Source: Marisimplicoccus framensis_A
GTDB taxonomy: Bacteria; Bacteroidota; Bacteroidia; Flavobacteriales; Flavobacteriaceae
Direction of reading: 5' to 3'
DNA length: 9,210 nucleotides
Assembly: GCA_042088875.1 (NCBI GenBank)
Contig: JBELLF010000038.1
Location: forward strand, 1-9,210
Below are positions 1 through 6,730 of the stretch, piece after piece. Within the stretch, counting starts at the first letter, position 1. Each line of letters opens with the position of its first letter. Both the position numbers and the translations under genes were made by a program. The notes under the pieces were generated by a model. It was not told where the DNA came from. It ran no database searches and saw only the letters and a program-made list of their open reading frames with translations.

Positions 1-962
1 CCAATTGTACTAAAAATAAAATCAGTATGTTGTCTTGGAACAAAATTCCCTTTAGTTTGAGTTCCCTCTAAAAAACCAGTGCCAAAAAGTCCACCATTAC
101 TTATTGCAATTTTAGATTGATTAATGTTATACCCAATTCCACTATTGTCTAACTCTTTTCCGAGAACTAAATTTATTCTATCTCTATGCCTCTGCTGCAA
201 GACATTCTCAAATAAATAATTAGTTGAGAAGGAAATAGAAATTAGTATGAAAAATGAAAATATAAATTTAAATAATGAAACTTTAATCTTTTTATTTATT
301 AAATAAATTAGATACGTAAGAAAAATTATAGTTAGTATGGCTAAACATAAAAGAAAATTGAATTTTAATGTGAGTAATAAAGTTGAAATAATATATAATC
401 CAAAGTAAAAATAATTAAGATTTAATCCTTCACGAATAACTGGAAAGATAAAAGCTAAAAAAATTAATCCTGAGCCTGGATCAGGTTGAATTGTAGTTAA
501 AATTAGAGGGACTAGTATAATTATCAATACAATTAGTATATCTCTATTTTTCTTTAAATCTGTCTGAATAATACTTAAAAATTTTGATAAAAATAAAGCT
601 GTCCCAAATTTGGCAAGTTCACTTGGTTGAAAACTTATTGGACCAAGTGCATACCATGATTTTGCTCCCCCTCTTTCAACACCAAAAAAAAATAGACCAA
701 CCAGAAGCATTGTTGATAAAAAATACAATATGGATGCAGAATCATCAAAAAACTTATTTCTAGTAAAAAGTATAAATATTAATGCAACAAGAGAGAGTAA
801 AAAAAATATTACTTGCTTTCCAACTATAGAGTTTACATCAAATAAATTTATAGAAGATCCATTAAAACTTGAGGAATAGATATTAATTATACCAAATGAT
901 ACCAGACCAATATATAGAGCAATTGAAACTAAATCATACTTTAATATACTTAGTTTATTCAT
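1..962 (-). CDS. rodA: RodA, SEDS-family peptidoglycan glycosyltransferase (3' end cut by window edge)
   Basis: Integral membrane enzyme that polymerises lipid II into glycan strands during rod elongation, working with the class B transpeptidase PBP2. The frame is open from ATG at 962 to the window edge, giving 320 complete residues and no stop, so the C-terminus is missing. Visible SEDS landmarks are WYALGP..FQPSELAK at about residues 103-118, QPDPGSG at 159-165, the loop QSKIAISNGGLFGTGF at 282-297, and QHTDFIF at 311-317. Asp314 in HTDFIF aligns by motif with the essential E. coli RodA Asp262 (alignment from memory). Hydrophobic stretches near 12-30, 50-66, 80-94, 142-158, 165-175, 186-220 and 232-247 fit a multi-pass protein. 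Asp314 lies later than in E. coli, as expected for the longer Bacteroidota RodA proteins. The start overlaps the PBP2 stop by 8 bases, and no other nearby start fits the family N-terminus better. Confidence 0.95.
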   Translation of the reverse strand, partial: MNKLSILKYDLVSIALYIGLVSFGIINIYSSSFNGSSINLFDVNSIVGKQVIFFLLSLVALIFILFTRNKFFDDSASILYFLSTMLLVGLFFFGVERGGAKSWYALGPISFQPSELAKFGTALFLSKFLSIIQTDLKKNRDILIVLIIILVPLILTTIQPDPGSGLIFLAFIFPVIREGLNLNYFYFGLYIISTLLLTLKFNFLLCLAILTIIFLTYLIYLINKKIKVSLFKFIFSFFILISISFSTNYLFENVLQQRHRDRINLVLGKELDNSGIGYNINQSKIAISNGGLFGTGFLEGTQTKGNFVPRQHTDFIFSTI

Positions 963-2805
963 TTATTGTAAAATTTTGAAATTTATATGGCTTTTCATAT
1001 TCAGCTAATAGGCTACCATTTATCATTCTACTTTCTAGCCATTTTCTTTCAACATTTCCAGTTAAATATTTTTCTATAATAAGGCTGGCTATAGGAGCAG
1101 CCCATCTACTTCCCCAATATCCATTTTCAACAAAAACTGAAACAACAATTTTTGGATCCTCTGCAGGTGCAAAAGCTATAAAAGTTGAATGATCAGTTAG
1201 TTGTTTTTTTTCTCCTTCAATTAATATAAAGTTTTCTACAGTACCAGTTTTTCCAGCTACATTAATATTATTAATTTTAGCAATTCTTGCTGTACCCCTC
1301 TCTACAACATCAACCATACCGTTAATTACTAGCTCAAAGTTTTCTTTATCAATAGATGTGATTTTTTTTTCGAAACTAATATTTTCCTGATCATTAATTT
1401 TTTTTACAAAGTGAGGTTTATAAAAAAATCCACGATTTGCTATAGCAGATGCAAAGTTAGCCATTTGAATAGGAGTTGTCAAAATTTCTCCTTGACCAAT
1501 AGAATTTGATATTGTTGTTGAGGCACTCCATCGATTATTTCCATAAAATCTATTATAATAGCTTGACTCTGGAATAAAGCCTTTTTTGCCGATAGATAAA
1601 TCATATCCAAGATAATCTCCAAGACCGAAACTTTTAATATGCTTACTCCAATTATCTAAACCTAAGCTAGGTGAATCATATTTATCAATTATCATTTTGT
1701 AAGTTTTGGCAAAATATGTATTACACGAGTTGTAGATACCCTTTCTTAAATTACTAATTGTGCCAAATTTGTTATGACAAGCCATAAAAGCATTCCTTGC
1801 ATAATAATGACCTGCATTACATGTGAAAGTAGAACTTTCATCAATTACCCCCTCTTGAAGTCCAATTAACGCATTAAGAATTTTCATTGGAGATCCAGGC
1901 GAATATTGAGCTTGAAGGGCTCTATCAAATAAGGGCTTGTTTATTGTATCGTTTAGTAAGCTTTGAAAATTATCACTTCTGTCTTTACCTACAAACTGAT
2001 TAGATTGGTATGTTGGAGAGCTAACTAATGTAAGTACCTCTCCAGAAGATGGTTCAATTGCGACAATTCCCCCTTTCTTATTCGTTAATAAACTTTCAGC
2101 GTATTCTTGAAGTTTAATATCAATAGTTAAAGTTAGATTATCAGCCTTTTTTGGAGATATATCATCTTTAGAATCATTATATGGACCTATAATTCTATTA
2201 AATCTATCTTTTTGAAAATATCTCTTACCTTTTACTCCTCTTAGCCTATCTTCATAATAGCTTTCAATACCCTGCTTCCCAATCATCTCTCCTTTCTCAT
2301 AATATGGATTAGATTTTATATCATTTTGATCAACCTCGCCCGTATAGCCTATTACATTACTAGCAAAAGGACTAATGTAATCTCTTACAGAATTTTTTCT
2401 AAGATAAAATCCATCAAATAACCAGATTTTCTCTTGTAAATAAGCATTCTTTTCTTTAGAAATTTGAGATTGTATAACAGAAGGTAGTTTTGTTGAATAT
2501 TTTTTTGCAAAAGATATCCTTTTTGATAATTCATTTTGTTCAATTCCAATTAAATTTGATAATTGAACTGTATCAAATTCAACTGTGTTCTCTGGAACAA
2601 TAATCAATTCATACATTGGTTGATTCGTTACTAATAACTCACCGTTTCTATCAAAAATTGAACCTCTTTCTGGATATATTGAAATTTCTTGTATTGCAAA
2701 ATCACTATTTAAGGAGTCTCGAGAAAGCTGAAGTGAAGCAAGCTGAATAACAAAAATTACAGAGCTAATTATAGTAATCCAAATTAAGAGATTCTTTCTT
2801 ATCAT
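955..2805 (-). CDS. mrdA: Penicillin-binding protein 2, class B transpeptidase of the elongasome
   Basis: D,D-transpeptidase that cross-links peptidoglycan during cell elongation, anchored in the inner membrane with its catalytic domain in the periplasm; RodA is its glycosyltransferase partner. The protein has 616 residues, close to the 633 of E. coli PBP2. One membrane anchor lies at about 5-26. The pedestal domain begins with ERGSIFDRNG at 46-55 and includes Y..RLRG..GKRY at about 184-196. The penicilloyl-serine motifs are all present: S305-P-M-K308 (SxxK), S360-C-N362 (SxN) and K519-T-G521-T (KTG). The serine motif sits in SPGSPMK, where many homologues have PPGS. Cys329, His333, Cys343 and His344 follow the active-site serine and may bind a metal (see findings). 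ATG at 2805 lies 2 bases after the mreD stop, and the end overlaps rodA by 8 bases, which suggests coupled translation. A run of nine A on the coding strand near 1362-1370 is in frame. Confidence 0.97.
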   Translation of the reverse strand: MIRKNLLIWITIISSVIFVIQLASLQLSRDSLNSDFAIQEISIYPERGSIFDRNGELLVTNQPMYELIIVPENTVEFDTVQLSNLIGIEQNELSKRISFAKKYSTKLPSVIQSQISKEKNAYLQEKIWLFDGFYLRKNSVRDYISPFASNVIGYTGEVDQNDIKSNPYYEKGEMIGKQGIESYYEDRLRGVKGKRYFQKDRFNRIIGPYNDSKDDISPKKADNLTLTIDIKLQEYAESLLTNKKGGIVAIEPSSGEVLTLVSSPTYQSNQFVGKDRSDNFQSLLNDTINKPLFDRALQAQYSPGSPMKILNALIGLQEGVIDESSTFTCNAGHYYARNAFMACHNKFGTISNLRKGIYNSCNTYFAKTYKMIIDKYDSPSLGLDNWSKHIKSFGLGDYLGYDLSIGKKGFIPESSYYNRFYGNNRWSASTTISNSIGQGEILTTPIQMANFASAIANRGFFYKPHFVKKINDQENISFEKKITSIDKENFELVINGMVDVVERGTARIAKINNINVAGKTGTVENFILIEGEKKQLTDHSTFIAFAPAEDPKIVVSVFVENGYWGSRWAAPIASLIIEKYLTGNVERKWLESRMINGSLLAEYEKPYKFQNFTINE

Positions 2806-2807
2806 TT

Positions 2808-3308
2808 TTATTTATCAAAAATTAACTTAGAGACAATCCAAATAATTATAAAGTTAACAATTGAATTAATAAGAGTATATAAAAATATAGTCAATATAAA
2901 TTCGAATTTAAAAAAGATTAATGAAAAATAAATTATTGAATGTAGAAATATGATTAAGAAAAAAAATGTTATTCTATTTGTTATTTGTGTACCCCTAATC
3001 ATTGCAAATGGTAATATAGAGTTTACACCAAATGAATATTTTTCAATTCTTTCTCTCAAATAACATACTGTAATTGAAGCTAAGGTATGAGTACCATAAG
3101 TTTGCAATGATAAATCAATTATTAGTCCAACTAAGAACCCGTAAAATATTAAAAATGTTTTATCATATGAAGTTTTGTAAATTATGAATAAAGAAACATA
3201 TATAAATGGATTTAGAATTCTAAAAAGATTCATATGGTTGAAAATCAATAATTGAGATAATACAATTATAAATAATAAAATTATATCTTTAGCAATCTCT
3301 TTATTCAT
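2808..3308 (-). CDS. mreD: MreD, membrane subunit of the rod elongation complex
   Basis: Small inner-membrane protein that associates with MreC and helps regulate PBP2-RodA activity. The 166 residues are almost entirely hydrophobic, with likely membrane segments near 8-24, 33-45, 51-68, 114-131 and 137-164. The family's recognisable patch is present: G61-L-I-I-D65 followed by G72-T-H74 and a CYLRER stretch at 82-87. MreD is weakly conserved in general, so position between mreC and the PBP2 gene carries much of the identification. The start ATG lies inside the end of mreC (8-base overlap), and the stop is 2 bases before the PBP2 start, which implies co-translation with both neighbours. Very low GC and many Ile and Phe codons are in keeping with a membrane protein in this genome. 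Confidence 0.88.
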   Translation of the reverse strand: MNKEIAKDIILLFIIVLSQLLIFNHMNLFRILNPFIYVSLFIIYKTSYDKTFLIFYGFLVGLIIDLSLQTYGTHTLASITVCYLRERIEKYSFGVNSILPFAMIRGTQITNRITFFFLIIFLHSIIYFSLIFFKFEFILTIFLYTLINSIVNFIIIWIVSKLIFDK

Positions 3309-4104
3309 TTAATAAAGATTTAATTTCATCATTATCAGTTCGCTCTAATACATATAGATTAGAAAGTGAAGAGAAGTCATTAAAGATTGATACGTCTATA
3401 GAATAATATCCCTCAAGTGAAGAGTTGTCATAGTCTTCTATTTTACCAATCGGTATTCCCCTAGGAAAATAAAACGACATACCCCCAGTTACAATTGTGT
3501 CTCCAACTTTAATTGAACTACTTAGAGGAATATCATTAAGTTGAACAATTCTCGGATCTAATCCGTTCCAACTTATTGATCCTATAGTGGAAGATTTCTT
3601 TACAATAGCATTTATTTTTAGATCTGTATTGAGTAATGAAACAATTGAAGAGTAATTATTTGTTATATCTTTTATAATTCCAACAATCCCTCTTGAAGAT
3701 ATAACTCCCATATCTTTATTTATTCCGTTAAGTTCTCCTTTGTTGATTACAATAATATTTCTACTCTTGTTAACTGAGTTCAATATTACTTTTGCACTTA
3801 TGGTATTATCAATATTGCTTTCTGCAATTTCTTTAGCACCAGAAAAATCAATAAATTTAGATTCGATTTTTTTTAATTCTAGGTTTTCTTCTATTAGTTT
3901 ATTATTCTCATGTCTAAGATTAAAATAAGAATTTATAAAAGAGAAAATACTAGAAGTTGATCCTGAAATAAATGTTCCAGCTTTTCCAAATCCAGAGTAG
4001 TGAACTGAACTATTATTATATAAATAGTTAAAAGTAATGAATGAAAGAAAAAGATATATAATTAAGTTCCTGTTTTTAACTATGGAATTAATTATTGATT
4101 GCAT
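3301..4104 (-). CDS. mreC: MreC, periplasmic scaffold of the rod elongation complex
   Basis: Bitopic inner-membrane protein that links cytoplasmic MreB and MreD to PBP2 and activates it. It has 267 residues. A short cytoplasmic N-terminus is followed by one membrane segment at about 13-29, a charged heptad-like stretch at about 61-83 (LRHENNKLIEENLELKK) that should form the dimerising coiled coil, and the beta-rich MreC domain from about 103 to 255. Family landmarks are NKGELNGI at 121-128, GIVGII at 139-144, GSISWNG at 175-181, and GDTIVTGG..FPRGIPIGKI at 201-222. There is no long C-terminal extension. The ATG at 4104 follows the mreB stop after 5 bases, and the gene ends inside the start of mreD. 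Confidence 0.95.
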   Translation of the reverse strand: MQSIINSIVKNRNLIIYLFLSFITFNYLYNNSSVHYSGFGKAGTFISGSTSSIFSFINSYFNLRHENNKLIEENLELKKIESKFIDFSGAKEIAESNIDNTISAKVILNSVNKSRNIIVINKGELNGINKDMGVISSRGIVGIIKDITNNYSSIVSLLNTDLKINAIVKKSSTIGSISWNGLDPRIVQLNDIPLSSSIKVGDTIVTGGMSFYFPRGIPIGKIEDYDNSSLEGYYSIDVSIFNDFSSLSNLYVLERTDNDEIKSLLNE

Positions 4105-4109
4105 TAAAA

Positions 4110-5129
4110 TTACTTGATTAGAACAGACTTAAATTTCTCTATATTTTTTAGGGCAATTCCTGTTCCTCTAACTACTGCTTGAAGTGGATCTTCAGCAATA
4201 TAAACAGGTAAATCAGTTTTCTTTGACAACCTTTCATCTAAGCCTCTAAGAAGTGCTCCTCCTCCAGCTAAATATATTCCTGTATTATAAATATCTGCTG
4301 CAAGTTCTGGTGGTGTTTGAGATAGAGTCTCCATGATTGAGTCCTCAATTCTAATTATAGATTTGTCAATTGCCTTTGCAACTTCTATGTAAGAGATTAC
4401 CTTCTCCTTAGGCTTACCAGATAAAAGATCTCTTCCTTGAACTTGCAAATCTTCAGGCGGGTCATCTAAACTTTCGGTTACAGACCCTACTTCAATTTTA
4501 ATTTTTTCTGCTGTCCTATCACCTATATATAAGTTATGCTTAGTTCTCATGTAGTATACTATATCATTGGTGAGCTGGTCTCCAGCTACCTTTAATGACT
4601 TTTCACAAACAATACCTGCCAATGCAATCACAGCAATTTCAGTAGTCCCACCCCCGATATCTACAACCATGTTACCCTTTGGTTTTACTATGTCAATCCC
4701 AATCCCAATAGCTGCTGCCATAGGTTCATGAATTAAATAGACTTCCTTTCCATTTACTCTTTCAGCAGATTCTTTTACAGCTCTCATTTCTACTTCTGTG
4801 ATTCCTGAGGGAATACAGATTACCATAGTTAAAGATGGAGAAAACCATCTTTTTTTTAAAGTAGGAATGCTTCTAATTAATTCACTAATCATTTTTTCTG
4901 ATGCTTCAAAATCAGCTATGACACCATCTTTTAGAGGTCTAACTGTTTTGATGTTTTCGTGAGTTTTACCTTGCATGAATTTTGCTTCTTCACCAATAGC
5001 TATTATTTTTTTTGTAACCCTATCAATTGCAACAATAGAGGGACTATTAATAACAACTTTATCATTATGAATAATTAAGGTGTTTGCAGTCCCAAGATCA
5101 ATAGCTATTTCTTCTGTGAAAAATCCCAT
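4110..5129 (-). CDS. mreB: MreB, actin-like rod-shape filament protein
   Basis: Cytoplasmic actin homologue whose membrane-bound filaments orient the elongation machinery. I place the start at ATG 5129 (339 residues, beginning MGFF), because Bacteroidota MreB proteins begin this way. An in-frame TTG at 5141 would add four residues, but it lies inside a promoter-like box and is less likely. Nucleotide-binding landmarks with the ATG start are phosphate-1 at about 10-17 (IDLGTANT), phosphate-2 at about 156-168 (VVDIGGGTTEIAV), the conserved IHEPMAAAIG at 133-142, GDRTAEKIK at 203-211, and the adenosine motif AGGGALLRGLDERL at about 288-301. The N-terminal hydrophobic residues could contribute to membrane contact. 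It sits 32 bases after the purH stop and 5 bases before mreC. Identification is very secure; only the start is open. Confidence 0.97.
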   Translation of the reverse strand: MGFFTEEIAIDLGTANTLIIHNDKVVINSPSIVAIDRVTKKIIAIGEEAKFMQGKTHENIKTVRPLKDGVIADFEASEKMISELIRSIPTLKKRWFSPSLTMVICIPSGITEVEMRAVKESAERVNGKEVYLIHEPMAAAIGIGIDIVKPKGNMVVDIGGGTTEIAVIALAGIVCEKSLKVAGDQLTNDIVYYMRTKHNLYIGDRTAEKIKIEVGSVTESLDDPPEDLQVQGRDLLSGKPKEKVISYIEVAKAIDKSIIRIEDSIMETLSQTPPELAADIYNTGIYLAGGGALLRGLDERLSKKTDLPVYIAEDPLQAVVRGTGIALKNIEKFKSVLIK

Positions 5130-5138
5130 AATAGTTAG

Positions 5139-5146
5139 CAAAGTTA
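5139..5146 (-). promoter_or_regulatory. Candidate Bacteroidota -7 promoter box before mreB
   Basis: On the minus strand this reads TAACTTTG, a full match to the TAnnTTTG -7 element of the Bacteroidota primary sigma factor. The final G lies 10 bases before the A of the mreB ATG at 5129, so transcription would start only a few bases before the start codon. No good TTG (-33) element stands 17-23 bases upstream, and the short degenerate box will occur by chance in AT-rich DNA. A weak internal promoter for the mre genes is possible but unproven. Confidence 0.25.
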
Positions 5147-5161
5147 GTTAAATAATACCAA

Positions 5162-6667
5162 TTAATGTCTAAAATGTCTTATTCCTGAAAAAACCATAGA
5201 CATCCCGTTCTCATTACAAAAATCGATGGAATCTTGATCTTTAATTGAACCTCCAGGTTGAATAATTGAGTTTATATTATTTGCATGTGATATTTCAACA
5301 CAATCTGAAAATGGAAAGAAGGCATCACTTGCTAAACAAGATTCATTTAGGTCAAAACCAAATTTTTTAGATTTTGCAATTGCTTGATTTAATGCATCTA
5401 CCCTTGATACTTGACCCATACCGGATCCAATTAATTGTTTGTTTTTTACAATTGCTATACAATTAGATTTTGAATGTTTAGCAATAATTGATGCTAATAC
5501 CAGATCATCTGCTTTAGAAGCATTTGGTGATATGTTTGTAACAACTTTAAAATCATCAAATTTTTCAATTTTATTATCTTGATCTTGCTCAAGAGTACCA
5601 TTAAGGCATGATCGAGTTTGGAGTTTTTTTATTGGGTAAGATTTTAATTTTATAATTATTCTGTTCTTTTTAGATTTTAATAAATCCAATGCAATATCAC
5701 TAAAATCAGGAGCAATTAAAACTTCAAAGAATAGTTTATTAATCTCCTCAGCAGTATTAATATCAATAGCTTGGTTAGAAGTTAAAATTCCACCAAAAGC
5801 AGATACATTATCACATGATAGTGCATCTAAATAAGCATCTAATATATTATCTCTTAAAGCAAAACCACATGGATTGTTATGCTTGTGTATTAAAAAAACT
5901 GATTTTTTAGTTTCTAGGTCTTTAAGAAGCAGTATTGCTGCATCTATATCTAAGAGATTGTTGTATGAGATGTCTTTACCATGTATTTGTTCAAATATTT
6001 TATCAATTTTACCAATAAATCTGCCTTTTTGATGAGGGTTTTCTCCATATCTTAACTCTTTTATAGTATAGCTGTCAGAAATTGTATTATCATTACTTAA
6101 ATAAGATGAAATCTTATAGTCATAATATGAACTTTTTTGGAATGCTTCAAATGCAAGTTTTTTTCTGTATATAATATCTGTTTTACAATCATTCTTTAAA
6201 ATATAAATTAATTCATCGTATTGATCTTTAGATGAGATACATACAACATTCTCATAATTTTTTGCTGCAGCTCTAATAAGAGAAATCCCTCCTATATCAA
6301 TCTTTTCAATTATATCTTCATGATTATTGGAATTTTTAACAGTCTCTTCAAAAGGATATAGATCCACTACTACAAGATCTATTCCAGGAATTTCATATTT
6401 TTTTGATTCATCAATGTCAGACTTTGAGTTTGTTTTTAATATTGCACCGAATATTTTAGGATGCAAGGTTTTTACTCTCCCATTTAGAATAGACGGATAT
6501 GTTGTTAAGTCCTCAACTTTTTCTAGTTTAATACCCAAACTATCTATATATTCATAAGTTCCTCCAGTAGAATAGATTTTAACATTATTATCGGAGAGAA
6601 TTTGACATAAATGCTCAATTTTATTTTTATTAAAAACAGAAATAAGTGCTGAAGAAATTTTTTTCAT
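5162..6667 (-). CDS. purH: PurH, bifunctional AICAR formyltransferase / IMP cyclohydrolase
   Basis: Cytoplasmic enzyme catalysing the last two steps of de novo purine synthesis: transfer of a formyl group from 10-formyl-THF to AICAR, then ring closure of FAICAR to IMP. It has 501 residues, slightly shorter than E. coli PurH. The N-terminal MGS-like cyclohydrolase domain (about 1-195) shows STGGT at 33-37, RVKTLHPK at 64-71, DLYPF at 102-106, and D124IGG..LIRAAAKN to 137, matching catalytic positions Lys66, Tyr104, Asp124 and Lys136. The formyltransferase domain shows LRYGENPHQKG at 205-215, the catalytic Lys262-His263 in HKHNNPCG, SAFGG at 289-293, and the family C-terminus FSGIRHFRH at 493-501. 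It starts 17 bases after the groEL terminator and appears to lead the mre operon, linking nucleotide supply and wall growth on one transcript. Confidence 0.98.
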   Translation of the reverse strand: MKKISSALISVFNKNKIEHLCQILSDNNVKIYSTGGTYEYIDSLGIKLEKVEDLTTYPSILNGRVKTLHPKIFGAILKTNSKSDIDESKKYEIPGIDLVVVDLYPFEETVKNSNNHEDIIEKIDIGGISLIRAAAKNYENVVCISSKDQYDELIYILKNDCKTDIIYRKKLAFEAFQKSSYYDYKISSYLSNDNTISDSYTIKELRYGENPHQKGRFIGKIDKIFEQIHGKDISYNNLLDIDAAILLLKDLETKKSVFLIHKHNNPCGFALRDNILDAYLDALSCDNVSAFGGILTSNQAIDINTAEEINKLFFEVLIAPDFSDIALDLLKSKKNRIIIKLKSYPIKKLQTRSCLNGTLEQDQDNKIEKFDDFKVVTNISPNASKADDLVLASIIAKHSKSNCIAIVKNKQLIGSGMGQVSRVDALNQAIAKSKKFGFDLNESCLASDAFFPFSDCVEISHANNINSIIQPGGSIKDQDSIDFCNENGMSMVFSGIRHFRH

Positions 6668-6674
6668 AAAAAAT

Positions 6675-6706
6675 CAAAAGTACAAAAAAAACCTGCTGAA
6701 AAGCAG
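6675..6706 (-). promoter_or_regulatory. Candidate purH-mre operon promoter overlapping the groEL terminator
   Basis: Positions 6682 to 6675 read TACTTTTG on the minus strand, a full match to the Bacteroidota -7 consensus TAnnTTTG. A weak -33-like CTG (consensus TTG) lies at 6706-6704, 21 bases upstream, inside the terminator stem. The expected start point, about 7 bases past the box, falls at or next to the purH ATG at 6667, which would give a leaderless or nearly leaderless message. No other space exists for a purH promoter outside groEL. The -7 match is seen; its use is inferred. Confidence 0.4.
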
Positions 6707-6712
6707 GTTTTT
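6684..6712 (-). terminator. Intrinsic terminator of the groES-groEL transcript
   Basis: Read on the minus strand, ACCTGCT at 6708-6702, a TTTC loop and AGCAGGT at 6697-6691 form a 7-bp GC-containing stem. Flanking A and T residues can extend it to 11 bp. A run of T continues to 6684, giving eight T in a row after the last G of the stem. It begins 19 bases after the groEL stop and ends 17 bases before the purH start. On the plus strand the T run is shorter and no gene needs a terminator there. Confidence 0.9.
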
Positions 6713-6730
6713 ATCTATGTGGTTAATCTA

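Noticed and set aside
684..692. Nine-base homopolymer in rodA (also 1362-1370 in the PBP2 gene) as a phase-variation switch
   Set aside because: Both runs are in frame, encode ordinary Phe or Lys stretches, and such runs are expected in AT-rich genomes; only read-level length variation would make them interesting.
3740..3928. Plus-strand open frame opposite mreC, hydrophobic
   Set aside because: The hydrophobicity comes from reading the Asn/Lys/Glu-rich coiled-coil codons backwards; no evidence of a real gene.
5130..5141. TTG start four codons upstream of the mreB ATG
   Set aside because: The family N-terminus MGFF begins at ATG 5129, and TTG starts are rarer; the TTG also falls in a promoter-like box.
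6327..6557. Plus-strand open frame opposite purH
   Set aside because: Antisense to the conserved cyclohydrolase domain; no independent support.
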